A stretch of 64,000 nucleotides of DNA from DATCKG01 sp036562385 (GTDB taxonomy: Bacteria; Bacillota; Sulfobacillia; Symbiobacteriales; Symbiobacteriaceae): assembly GCA_036562385.1 (NCBI GenBank), contig DATCKG010000025.1, forward strand, positions 49,605-113,604, given 5' to 3'. The translations under genes were made by a program, and so were the position numbers. Shown here in pieces: positions 53,158 to 63,500 of the stretch (position 1 is its first letter; each line of letters opens with the position of its first letter). Below the pieces are notes generated by a model, which saw only the letters and a program-made list of their open reading frames with translations, was not told the DNA's origin and did no database searches.

Positions 53158-53829
53158 CTACCCCTGTGCGACAGCCCTGGCGCCCATGCCGTACTGCAGC
53201 AGGTCGATGAGCTGATGGAACAGCCGCTGTCCCTTCTCCTGCGTAAGCTCCGGCGGGTTTTGCCCGGGCGGCACGTCGTGTCCCTCCAACTGCAGGCGCT
53301 GGGCCAGGTATCCCCCGAACTCGTTGGCCAGAACCGTGATCACGAACGCCGCCAGGTCCTGGTCCAGATCGGGCCGGAGGTCACCCCGGGCGACCGCCTC
53401 CTTCACCAGGTTCTGAGCCCGCTGCAGGACCATCTCCTTCACCCGGCGGATGATTTCGTGCTTGTAGGGCAGGTCGCCGCTCAGCGCCCTGGAGATCAGA
53501 CGGCTCAGCCTCGGCAGGGCCAGGTCAAAGGCAGCGTTGGCCTGCAGCAGCGAATGGAGTGCAGCAAAGAACCCCTTGTGGCTGGCCTGCTGCTGGTAGC
53601 GGCTCAGAAAGTCCAGCTTTTCCCGCAGGGCCAGTTCAATCAGGTACAGGTACAGCTCTTTTTTGTTGTGGAAATATTGGTAGAAACTCCCCTTGGCAAT
53701 GCCTGCCTTGGCTACCAGCCGTGAGATGGAGGCACTGCGGTAATGGTGGTTGGCGAACTCCTCGATGGCAACCTCGATGAACCGGCGCCGCTTGGGCTCA
53801 GGCAGGTTCAGGAACGTCTGGGTCGGCAT
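53158..53829 (-). CDS. TetR-family transcriptional regulator
   Basis: A 223-residue repressor. The helix-turn-helix lies at about residues 13-57 (F-I-E-V-A-I-E-E-F-A, then S-I-S-R-L-V-A-K-A-G-I-A-K-G-S-F-Y-Q-Y-F), followed by a helical ligand-binding domain. The ATG at 53829 has GGAGGAGGAAC ahead. A perfect palindrome, GACCGGTCATATGACCGGTC, lies 42 bases upstream, so it should repress its own operon with the radical SAM gene. The ligand is not known; the region resembles acyl-CoA-sensing members only loosely. Confidence 0.9.
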   Translation of the reverse strand: MPTQTFLNLPEPKRRRFIEVAIEEFANHHYRSASISRLVAKAGIAKGSFYQYFHNKKELYLYLIELALREKLDFLSRYQQQASHKGFFAALHSLLQANAAFDLALPRLSRLISRALSGDLPYKHEIIRRVKEMVLQRAQNLVKEAVARGDLRPDLDQDLAAFVITVLANEFGGYLAQRLQLEGHDVPPGQNPPELTQEKGQRLFHQLIDLLQYGMGARAVAQG

Positions 53830-53870
53830 GAGTTCCTCCTCCGGCAGGACGCCAGGATTGTGATGTGACC

Positions 53871-53890
53871 GACCGGTCATATGACCGGTC
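53871..53890 (-). promoter_or_regulatory. Palindromic operator for the TetR regulator
   Basis: GACCGGTCATATGACCGGTC, a perfect 20-base palindrome, flanked by GTCA/TGAC extensions on both sides. It is placed as an autoregulatory operator upstream of the tetR-radical SAM unit. Confidence 0.78.
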
Positions 53891-54039
53891 AGTCATATTC
53901 TGCGCGCCGCGGCCATCCCAGGAGCAATAGCTCTTAAGCATTCTTCCAAGTACTCCTCAGAAACTAGTTCATTTGGAGGTGTCACTTCGACTCCGCCGAA
54001 TCCGCCGCCCGGCCTGCGGCCATCCCGGGCGCACGGAAA

Positions 54040-54075
54040 AAGCCGCAGTTTCCGGGTGTTCGGAAACTGCGGCTT
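54040..54075 (-). terminator. Terminator of argH
   Basis: AAGCCGCAGTTTCCG/CGGAAACTGCGGCTT, perfect 15-base arms; on the minus strand a TTTTCC tail follows. It begins within five bases of the argH stop. Confidence 0.9.
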
Positions 54076-54079
54076 GCCT

Positions 54080-55468
<1,389 letters not shown>

Positions 55469-55501
55469 CGGCATCTCCTCCCGGGATCTCGCGTCAATCT
55501 A

Positions 55502-55537
55502 TTGCATGAGTATACCTGTGTATGAATATCCATGCAA
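55502..55537 (-). promoter_or_regulatory. argH promoter with two ArgR-like boxes
   Basis: On the minus strand: -35 TTGCAT (55532-55537), a 17-base spacer, -10 TATACT (55509-55514). Boxes TATGAATATCCATGCAA (55521-55537) and TTGCATGAGTATAC (55502-55515) cover the two elements. Same plan as the carAB promoter. Confidence 0.72.
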
Positions 55538-55558
55538 GAACAGAAACCCACAACAAGA

Positions 55559-55584
55559 GGCGTACCTCCCTGCGGAGGTACGCC
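55559..55584 (-). terminator. Terminator of the thioredoxin-like gene
   Basis: GGCGTACCTCC/GGAGGTACGCC, perfect 11-base arms with a four-base loop; the minus-strand tail is TCTTGTTG. Confidence 0.78.
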
Positions 55585-55599
55585 CGTTTGGCCTCAGCA

Positions 55600-55974
55600 T
55601 TACGGACTGGCCCCGGTAATCCAGTGGCTGAACCGGTGGTAATCGCCCTCCAGGCGGTCTACCACCTCGCCGTGGATCAGCACCAGCACGGCCGGCACTT
55701 CCGTCACCTGACACCAGCGGGCCAGCGCCGGATACCGGTCCAGCTCCAGGTCAACCAGGACGAACGTATCGCCAGCCAGGGCCTTGCAGCCCCGGGCCCA
55801 TTTCAGAACGGCCTGACTGCCTTCGTGGTTTCGCTGCCAAAACACCACCAGGACTGGCCTGTCCAGTCTCCGGATCTTCAGGAAGAGTTCCTGCTCTTCC
55901 TTGGACAGCAATCCCGCAGAGGGGATCGGGTCATGCTCATGCATCGACAGGAGGGGATCCAGCAGAAAGGTCAT
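55600..55974 (-). CDS. Thioredoxin-fold protein without the C-x-x-C pair
   Basis: A 124-residue protein. An N-terminal helix-rich 35 residues precede a thioredoxin-like pattern: P-V-L-V-V-F-W, then V-L-V-D-L-E-L-D-R-Y-P, V-T-E-V-P-A-V-L-V-L-I-H-G and V-D-R-L-E-G. The cis-proline (E-V-P-A) is present. Where W-C-x-x-C should follow, the sequence reads W-Q-R-N-H, so it is not a redox-active thioredoxin. A chaperone or binding role is possible. The ATG at 55974 follows GGGAAGGAG. It is a single-gene unit. Confidence 0.7.
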   Translation of the reverse strand: MTFLLDPLLSMHEHDPIPSAGLLSKEEQELFLKIRRLDRPVLVVFWQRNHEGSQAVLKWARGCKALAGDTFVLVDLELDRYPALARWCQVTEVPAVLVLIHGEVVDRLEGDYHRFSHWITGASP

Positions 55975-56377
55975 CGTCCTCAACTCCTTCCCGTCGCTCC
56001 CTGTCAGGTCAGATCTACTGGGCAGGAAGCCGCCGATGACTGCAGGGAAACCACCTCCCCGAGCCCGAGGCCTTCCAGAAACAGGACACCAGGGAACAGG
56101 AAGAACCCGCCAAAACCGCTCGGGCAGATCAAGAGCCAGTGCAGGGAGCCTCAGGCCGAACAGCGGAGCGGTAAACCGGAAGAGCGCAGAGGCCGCGCAG
56201 ACTCAACCGGTCCTGGCTGCGGGTCACGACCTCCTTTCCCGGATCAACCCTCCCTCTGCTTCATCAAATTCGCTTCCGGTTCATCGCTTCCTTCCTTTAG
56301 GGTTTCCTGCGCAGGTCGGTTTGCTTCGGTATGAAGTCGCCTACCCGTTGGCAGCCCAATTCGCGCAAAAAAATGAA
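55975..56377. other. Intergenic stretch without recognisable gene
   Basis: About 400 bases between the thioredoxin-like gene and the SLH protein terminator. No frame with a ribosome site and plausible codon use is seen on either strand, and I could not match a riboswitch or tRNA. It must contain the promoter of the thioredoxin-like gene. Confidence 0.45.
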
Positions 56378-56405
56378 GGCTGCTGACGCATCTGCGTCAG
56401 CAGCC
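56378..56405 (-). terminator. Terminator of the SLH protein gene
   Basis: GGCTGCTGACGCA/TGCGTCAGCAGCC, perfect 13-base arms with a two-base loop, followed on the minus strand by TTCATTTTTTT. Confidence 0.92.
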
Positions 56406-56418
56406 GGGATAGCGGGGA

Positions 56419-58749
56419 TTACCAGGCTCGCACGTCCTCCAGGTAGACCTCCAGCGCCTCGCCCTGGCCGGTGAAGACGCCCTTGTGGCCAATGTGCGCA
56501 GCTTCCTCGACCCAGCCGAAGAACCAGGCGTTCCGCGGCACATCCGGGAAGTGCTGACGGACCTGGATCTTGCCGTCGATCAGCGGGCCGCGGCCGAGAG
56601 CCTTGGAGAGCATCGCGCAGACCTCGGCACGGGTCACAGGCTCGTCCGGACGGAAGGTGCCGTCAGCATAGCCCTGCAGGAAACCGAGACGGACCGCAGT
56701 CTCGATCTCGTTGTAAGCCCAGTGGTTCGGGCTCACGTCCTTGAAGGTTGCGGTGGAGCCGGGCAGCTTCGCAAAGGCCACCGGATTGATCTCATGCATC
56801 CGAACCAGCGTCACCGCCAGCTCAGCACGAGACGCAGGCCGATCCGGATTGAAGGCCATGGCGCCCGAGCCACGGAAGATGCCCTTGGCAGTGGTCGCCG
56901 CGATATATGGCTTGGCCCAGTGATCCTTCACGTCGACGTAAGCCACAGGCGAGTTGGCAAGGTGCTGCAGCTCCAGGATCCGGGCCACAATAGTGGCGAT
57001 CTGCGCACGGGTGATGAAGTCATTCGGCCGGAAGGTCCCGTCGGGGAACCCGATAACGAACGGAATATGGACCTTCGCACCGACCTGAACCTGTTCCGTG
57101 TTGGACTGCTCAGGCTCGTGGCCAGGAGCGGAGATCACGGCTACGTTCCGGATGATGGTACCGGGCTGCACATCGTCATTGACCCGGACCTTCAGCGTAA
57201 GGACGCCGCCGTCATCCTTCTTCAGGTCACCGAGGTTCCAGACCACCTTGTTGGCGGCCTCGTCGTACTTACCGCCATCGCTGGCCTCCACGAAGGTGGT
57301 GCCGTCGGGCAGCTCGTCGGTAACCTGAACGTCGTCAGCAGCATAGTTCATGCTGTAGACGATGTTGTAGGTGATCACGCCGCCAGGCTCCACGGTGTCC
57401 GCCAGAGCCTTCTTGGAGATGTTGTACGGTGCTCCGGGCTCGCCGGTGACGGAAGCGTCCACCGCACCGATCCGGACGGTGATGCCACCGAGGACCGCGC
57501 CGAGCAGCTCGATCTCGAGCACGCCGCCGTGCGCCTCAGAGTGGCCGTTTTCCTTGACCGTGTAGCCGTCCATGATGCCCAGTCGCACGATACCGGGGAT
57601 CTCAATGGTATCGCCGATCTGGATCTCCATATCCTTACCGAGGACATTCAGCTTAACCGTATCGATCTGGACATACGGATCGTTGATCAGGTCCGCGCGG
57701 GCCTTGGCATGCAGCGCCTTGATCTTCACGATGTTGGCGACGTTGACGTCAGCCACCAGCAGTTCGGACTCCGCGTAGGTTTCCGCGGAAACCGTGGCGG
57801 TCTGAACGGCACCGACGGTGATCAGGCCGGCCAGGTTGAGGTCCGCGACCGAACCGATGGCCGTGGCGCTCTCGTCGGTCACGTTGATGTCACCGGTCAG
57901 GACCGCGGCGCCCAGCACGCCCAGGTCCACAGAAAGCAGGTCTTCATGCTTCGGCGAATCAACACGGGTAGCCTTCGCGTCGATCGGAATCAGCTTCGGC
58001 TGGCCGAGGAGCTGAAGGGCCAGCGGATAGGTGTGGCCGTAGGAGTTGTCCGTGCCGTCAAACTCGGACTTGGTAATGCCAACCTCCACCTTGGTCGGCC
58101 CCAGCCGCAGCTGCGCGAGGGCGTCCAGGTCCAGAGGGAGCCCCTTCAGAATGTCGCCAACCAGCGGGAGCCCCTCCACCGTGTCCACCACAGCACCCAG
58201 CAGGCCGGTTACGGTGCCCACCGGATCCGTCAGAAGATTATTGACAGTGCCCAGGGGATCCTGCAGCACACCGCCCAGGGTGTCCACCAGCGGGATGCCC
58301 GTATCGCTGAGCACACCGCCTACGCCACCCAGGAGGCCACCCACGGTGCCGAGCACGCCGCCCAGCAGGCCATCGTTACCGAGCAGGCCACCTACCAGGC
58401 CATCCTGCCCGAGCAAGCCGCCTACCAGCCCATCCTGTCCAACCAGGCCACCCAGCAGGCCTCCGCCGCTCTTGCTCTCACCGTTGCTGTTCGACTTACC
58501 AGTGCCGAGAAGGCCTCCGGTCAACCCCCCAAGCAGGCCTCCGACAGTGTCGCCCAACCCATCGAGGAGCTCACCCAAACCTTCGAGCCCTGGCAATACG
58601 TCGATCTCAACGGCCTTGGCAGAACTGAAGGAATGCGGACTCGTCTTCCCAGCCGCGGTGGCGACGCCGATGCTGTTGACGAACACCAGCACTGCCACCA
58701 GGAGGCTGGAGAGGAGTGATAACGCCTTACCCTTCCTGTGTAGCCTCAT
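56419..58749 (-). CDS. Secreted SLH-domain surface protein with Gly/Leu-rich and DUF11-like regions
   Basis: A 776-residue exported protein. Residues 1-33 are a signal peptide nearly identical to that of the gene at 59116-60012. Residues 52-145 are Gly/Leu/Val-rich with a ten-residue repeat (G-L-L-G-Q-D-G-L-V-G type). Residues 145-200 hold one copy of the DPxGTV repeat. A beta-rich middle (about 210-440) is unassigned. About 440-560 reads as a DUF11/conserved-repeat domain (T-Y-N-I-V-Y-S and V-T-D-E-L-P-D-G-T-T-F). Three SLH domains (about 563-770) anchor it to wall polymer. RBS and promoter are shared with its paralogue. Confidence 0.87.
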   Translation of the reverse strand: MRLHRKGKALSLLSSLLVAVLVFVNSIGVATAAGKTSPHSFSSAKAVEIDVLPGLEGLGELLDGLGDTVGGLLGGLTGGLLGTGKSNSNGESKSGGGLLGGLVGQDGLVGGLLGQDGLVGGLLGNDGLLGGVLGTVGGLLGGVGGVLSDTGIPLVDTLGGVLQDPLGTVNNLLTDPVGTVTGLLGAVVDTVEGLPLVGDILKGLPLDLDALAQLRLGPTKVEVGITKSEFDGTDNSYGHTYPLALQLLGQPKLIPIDAKATRVDSPKHEDLLSVDLGVLGAAVLTGDINVTDESATAIGSVADLNLAGLITVGAVQTATVSAETYAESELLVADVNVANIVKIKALHAKARADLINDPYVQIDTVKLNVLGKDMEIQIGDTIEIPGIVRLGIMDGYTVKENGHSEAHGGVLEIELLGAVLGGITVRIGAVDASVTGEPGAPYNISKKALADTVEPGGVITYNIVYSMNYAADDVQVTDELPDGTTFVEASDGGKYDEAANKVVWNLGDLKKDDGGVLTLKVRVNDDVQPGTIIRNVAVISAPGHEPEQSNTEQVQVGAKVHIPFVIGFPDGTFRPNDFITRAQIATIVARILELQHLANSPVAYVDVKDHWAKPYIAATTAKGIFRGSGAMAFNPDRPASRAELAVTLVRMHEINPVAFAKLPGSTATFKDVSPNHWAYNEIETAVRLGFLQGYADGTFRPDEPVTRAEVCAMLSKALGRGPLIDGKIQVRQHFPDVPRNAWFFGWVEEAAHIGHKGVFTGQGEALEVYLEDVRAW

Positions 58750-59037
58750 CTCCTACTCCTCCATTTTTGATTTGATGTGCAAGGCCTGAAATGCCATGGC
58801 AACCCCCCCGCTATGCGATTCCGGACGCGAGGCCTACCGGCTTTCAGTGTAAACCATCGCAAATCACAATTTGAATCAAATCCCCCAAGTATGCTGATTA
58901 CACAAAACTCGATTGAAGGTTGTATCTGGAGAAGCTACCTGCAACATACCGCAGTTTGAATGAATGGGACTCAAAGACTATTGACAACCCACCGAGTAGT
59001 CCCTTTACCCATGCTCCATAGGCATATCGCAATGGAA
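58750..59037. other. Upstream region of the SLH gene with a duplicated element
   Basis: Positions 58844-58898 match 60094-60148, upstream of the neighbouring paralogue: CAGTGTAAA, CATCGCAAAT and then AAGTAT-CTGA are shared in order. On the minus strand this includes TTGATT, then GATTTGCGATG, then TTTACACTG. It is most likely the promoter or a regulator site common to both genes. The rest shows nothing I can name. Confidence 0.5.
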
Positions 59038-59065
59038 AAGTGGCGACCCTAAAGGATCGCCACTT
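59038..59065 (-). terminator. Terminator of the repeat-protein gene
   Basis: AAGTGGCGA/TCGCCACTT stem with a ten-base loop, followed on the minus strand by TTCC. It lies 51 bases beyond the stop at 59116. Confidence 0.8.
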
Positions 59066-59115
59066 CTGCGTTTCCGAGTTTCCAGTTCCCCGCATCCCAG
59101 CGGGGCAAACCTGGC

Positions 59116-60012
59116 CTACTGGCCAAGCAGGCCGTCCAGGAGACTACCCACCACGGGCAGGTCGCCAACAACCTGGGTCACGCCGCCGACCACGCCGGTA
59201 ACGGTACCCGCCGGATCGCTGACCACGGCATTGACGGTGCCCACGGGATCAGCCAGCACGCCGCCCACGGTGTTGAGCACCGGAGCCGCCACACCGCTGA
59301 CCACCGTGTCCACCACCGGAGCAACCACACCGCCGACCAGCGGCAGGGCCTCCACCGTGTCGATCACGCTGCCGGCCACCGCATTCACGGTGCCCAGCGG
59401 ATCCGCGACCAGGGCGTTCACCGTGCCCACGGGATCAGCCAGCACGCCGCTTACGGTGTTGAGCACCGGAGCCGCCACGCCACCGACCACAGGCAGAGCC
59501 TCCACCGTCTGGACCACACTGCCGGCCACCGCGTTCACCGTGCCCAGCGGATCCGTGGCCAGGGCGTTCACCGTGCCCACGGGATCAGCCAGCACGCCGC
59601 CCACCGCGCTCAGGACCGGCGCAGCAGCCGCACCCACCACCGGCAGAGCCGCCACGGTCTCAATCGCGCTGCCGGCCACGGCCCGGACCGTGCCCAGCGG
59701 ATCGGTCACCAGCGCACCGGCAGTCCCCAGCGGATCCGAAACCACACCGCCTACGGCCGCCAGCACGGGCAGGCCGGTCTCCCCCAGGAGGGCGCCCACG
59801 CCACTGAGCAGGCCGCCCACAGCGTCCGTCACGCCGGCCAGCAGAGCGCCCGCCGCGTCAGCGGAAACCGGGGCCGCCTCCACCGTGGTGACCTCCGCAT
59901 CCACTGCTTCGGTCTCCTGAGCTGCCGCGATCCCCGCGTTCGCCAGCAGCAGCGCCGAGACGAGCAAGCCGGTGAGGACGGAAAGACCCTTACCCTTCCT
60001 GTGTAGCCACAT
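59116..60012 (-). CDS. Secreted protein of tandem 50-residue DPxGTV repeats
   Basis: A 298-residue exported protein of unknown family. The signal peptide (about 1-31, A-x-A-type end) matches that of the SLH protein downstream. Residues 32-80 are an Ala/Val/Glu-rich lead-in. From residue 82 four repeats follow: two of exactly 50 residues (82-131, 132-181), one of 62 (182-243) and a shortened last one. Each contains G-V-L-A-D-P-V-G-T-V-N-A, D-P-L-G-T-V-N-A-V-A-G-S and a closing E-A-L-P-V-V-G-G. There is no cysteine, few charges and no SLH domain. A self-assembling surface or matrix component is a reasonable guess. Confidence 0.8.
   Translation of the reverse strand: MWLHRKGKGLSVLTGLLVSALLLANAGIAAAQETEAVDAEVTTVEAAPVSADAAGALLAGVTDAVGGLLSGVGALLGETGLPVLAAVGGVVSDPLGTAGALVTDPLGTVRAVAGSAIETVAALPVVGAAAAPVLSAVGGVLADPVGTVNALATDPLGTVNAVAGSVVQTVEALPVVGGVAAPVLNTVSGVLADPVGTVNALVADPLGTVNAVAGSVIDTVEALPLVGGVVAPVVDTVVSGVAAPVLNTVGGVLADPVGTVNAVVSDPAGTVTGVVGGVTQVVGDLPVVGSLLDGLLGQ
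59119..59769 (-). repeat. Coding tandem repeat, 150-base unit
   Basis: Units at 59620-59769, 59470-59619, 59284-59469 and 59119-59283. The first two are exactly 150 bases. The DNA is well conserved between units, which suggests recent duplication or gene conversion. Confidence 0.85.
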
Positions 60013-60569
60013 CTCCTACTCCTCCGTTTTCTGGTTGATCTACATCCCTGACCTGTCACGGCCTTCCTCGTTAGACCATGCAGGGTACCGCATCCAGTGT
60101 AAATCATCGCAAATAATATGGAAAGTCAAATGCCCGAAGTATACTGACAGGCGAAAAATCGGGCGGGGATAGTATGGGATCACCGTGCAGGCCCCACCAC
60201 GGTCGCTTCCCCGCCCGACCAGAGGCCCCGGTTGCCGGTCCGGCCCGGGGCCGAGCTGTATTAAATGGTAGGAAAAGGTCTGTCTGACATCTCTGATATG
60301 TATTTGTGGATAACTCTTATGAACTACATCGTATGGATTCGTATCCATAGACTGTAATGCTCATCCACGTCGTTCGTGTTTCCGTATATTTGCCCACGGA
60401 ATAAGAGGTACTTGTGCTGTGGATGTGGAAACAGAAACATACCTGGATGTCTGACATTTCGGAGGGGGTGTGAAACCAGAAAGGAGGGTGATTCCGTCCC
60501 TATAAGTGGTCATAGACGGACGACGCGGTCGCTGTTTACCGCAAGACAACTGGATCGGAGGTCATGCCC
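60013..60569. other. Long divergent regulatory region of the surface-protein genes
   Basis: A 557-base gap without a convincing gene. 60094-60148 is the element shared with 58844-58898. GGCCCCGG/CCGGGGCC (about 60223-60252) forms a strong stem. TATGGAT-TCGT-ATCCATA (60332-60349) is a perfect inverted repeat. The plus-strand side would be the long leader and promoter region of the large SLH protein; no single -10/-35 pair stands out. Confidence 0.5.
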
Positions 60570-63500
60570 ATGCTAGCAAGACTTGTCCGCAGGGCACGCC
60601 GCTGGTTCCGGTCCGCGGCCGTGGCGATGGCCGTCATGCTCGCCGCCAGCGCCGTCGTGCCAGCAGCGTCTGCTGCCACGCCTCCGGATGATTACCAGCC
60701 AAAGATCCATACCTACACACCGCCGCTGGACAATGCCATCGAGTTGCTCCAGCAGTATGGGATCATTCGCGGCGACGAAACCGGGGATCTGCGCCTGTAT
60801 AGCCACATCACCCGGGCCGAGATGGTCACCATCCTGATCCGCATGTTGGGGCAGGAAGACGAGGCACTCCGGCTCTTCGGCACCGCCGCCTTCCGTGACA
60901 CGGGCACGCACTGGGGCAGCGGGTACATTGCACGGGCCCAGCAGCTCGGTCTGGCCAACGGGTATCCGGACGGCACCTTCCGCCCCAATAACCCGGTAAC
61001 CTACGCCGAAGCGCTGGCGCTGCTGCTCCGGACCGCCGGTCAGGAACCGCGCGGGGGCCGCTGGCCGGATGACATCGTCGCTCACGCGATGAACCTGGAC
61101 ATCGTGCCGCCCGGTGTGAACGTGCGCTACGTACCCAATAACCCGGCCATCCGGCTGCACGTGTTTCAGTCCCTGTTCCTGGCTGGCACTCGGTTGATTG
61201 TGTCCAGCACCGGTAAGACCATCTTCCAGACGTACGTCGACACCACACCGCCGGCGCTGAACGTCACGCCGCTGCCGGCCTCCACCACGGTGGATACCGT
61301 CACCATCTCCGGTACCGCCCCGGACGCCGTGGTGGTTTACGTCGACTCCAAGGAGGTCCCCCTCTCGGCAGGAGGGACCTTCCAGTCTCAGGTCCGCCTG
61401 GTGCCCGGTTTCAACAGCTTTGTGATCGAGGCCTTTGACGCGGTGGGCAACAGGACCACCCAGACCGTCGCCACCACCCTGGCCACCGGTCCGGCGCGGA
61501 TCGAGGTCATCGGTCCCACCACCGTCCAGCCCGGTTCCCGGGTCCAGTACGCGGTCCACGTCTATGACGCCAACGGCGTCGATCTCGGCGCCCGGGACGT
61601 GAAAGTCCAGATTATCGGCAACATCGGAACGTACGATATTGAGACCCATACGCTCTATGCCGCCGATTCCTATGCCACCGGCAAACTGATCTTCACCGCC
61701 GGCTCCCTCACCAAGGAAGTGCCCATTACGGTGCAGGGCCTCGGTGAAGGTGCCGAAGCGCTGCGCTTCAGCAACGTATCGACCGGCACCGTATTTGCGC
61801 TGAACCAGTCCTACCAGATCCGGGTCGAAGTGGTGGATGAGGACGGTGACGTGGTCACCGCCGACAACGGCCGGACCATTTCTCTGACGACCAGCGGCGA
61901 CATCGACGTGACCATCACGCCGGCGCAGGCCGCCACGGTGGACGGCAAGGCCACCTTCTTCATCCACAGTTCGGAGCCCGGTACGGTGGTTCTGCGGGCC
62001 AGCGCCTCAGGTCTCTCCTCGGCCCAGGTGACGGTCCACTTCGCCACTGCCCGCCGCATCCTGCTGCACAGCGACCGGAGCCTGCTGCCGCCCGATGACG
62101 AATCCGAGGCTGTCATCACCGCCTATCTGGTAGACCAGTACGGCAACCCGGTGAAGTGGGACGGCGACGACGACCTGGTCATCGAGCTGCGCCGGTCAGG
62201 CCCTGGCCGCCTGCTGGACGACGAGATCACCATCCCCGTGGGTTCCTCCTACTCGGTGCATGACACCGGCCTGGTGCAAGCCCGTGACGATACGGGCACT
62301 CTGACGATTTCCGGCACCGTAGTGGATGGGCCGGACTACACGGTGGTCCCGGTCACCATCTCAGTGGACGAGCCGTCGGCCGAAGCCGGCATGCGCCTGG
62401 AGATCGTCGGTCCCTCCTCGGCTGAGGTCGGTACCACCCAGACGTACACCGTCTATGTGAAGGATGCCAACGGCTACGTGGTCACCTCCGGCAGCTATGC
62501 CTTCCAGATCGCCATCAGCGCGTCCAACGATGACGAGAAGATCGACGGCATTCCGGAGGGGATCACCGTCTCCCTGGGCGACACCGGACTGAACCCCGTC
62601 GATGACGGCTACGCCGAGAACAGCTCCCGGGACGGCTGGGACGTGATCGCCCGGACCAAGAACGGCAAGGCGATCATCAAGCTGAGCTACGACCGAAGCG
62701 GCCAGGTCACGATCACCCCGGTGCCCAAGGGCTTCACGCCTGAGGCCTATGACTCCGACGGCAACGTGGGCGCCGCTGCCAGCACCACCGCCATCCGCAG
62801 CAGCGACATCAAGTCCGTGACCACGTCCTTCCACGGAAAACCGCATGCCGTGAAACTGGAAGTGGACTCGGTCCTCGGTAAGGAGCAGCCCGGTGGTGCG
62901 CTGCCCGTCGGTTCCAGTGCCACCGCCACGATCCGCGCCCGGATTGTGGACGAAAACGGCAACTGGGTGCCGGGCATCGATGACTACACGATCATCCTCC
63001 AGAAGGAATCGGGCAGCTCCACTACCATCGTCGGGGCCAGCAAGATCGACGCTGAGAACGGCTATGCGGAGTTCAAGGTGAAGGCGACCAGCACCGCCGG
63101 CACCGACGTCTACTCGGCCCGGGCCGAGAAAGGCTCCTGGTTGCGCAAGACCGTCCTGGGCGAGTACAACGCAGTCGCCATTGACGTGGAGAAGTCGGCT
63201 CCCAAGATCGACGGCGACTCCATCATCATCGCCATTAACGGCTACAAGGACGGCAAGATCCGGGAGTACTACTTCGTCGGCTCGGACGATGACGGCATGG
63301 CCATTGCGCTGAATCCGAGGGCGGTCAACGGCGAAGGCATTGCGGTCGTAAACGTCTACCGCATCGAAGGCAGCAAGAAAGTGCTCATCTACACCTCCGA
63401 TGTGGTGGACTTTGACCCCAACGAGCCCGTGGTCATTTACGTACCGAAGTCCGCCCTGAAGGACGGAAATTACGCCTATGCCGTCAGCCTGAAGAACAGC

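Noticed and set aside
53930..54035. A tRNA-like stretch near ACTTCGACTCC
   Set aside because: No cloverleaf can be drawn and the acceptor stem is missing.
55522..56386. Plus-strand frames through the thioredoxin-like gene and the following gap
   Set aside because: Mostly antisense to a better-supported gene; composition is that of a shadow frame and no start site is convincing.
59119..59769. Regular 150-base repeats, considered as a CRISPR or satellite array
   Set aside because: The repeats are in frame within a signal-peptide-bearing gene, and there are no unique spacers of CRISPR size.
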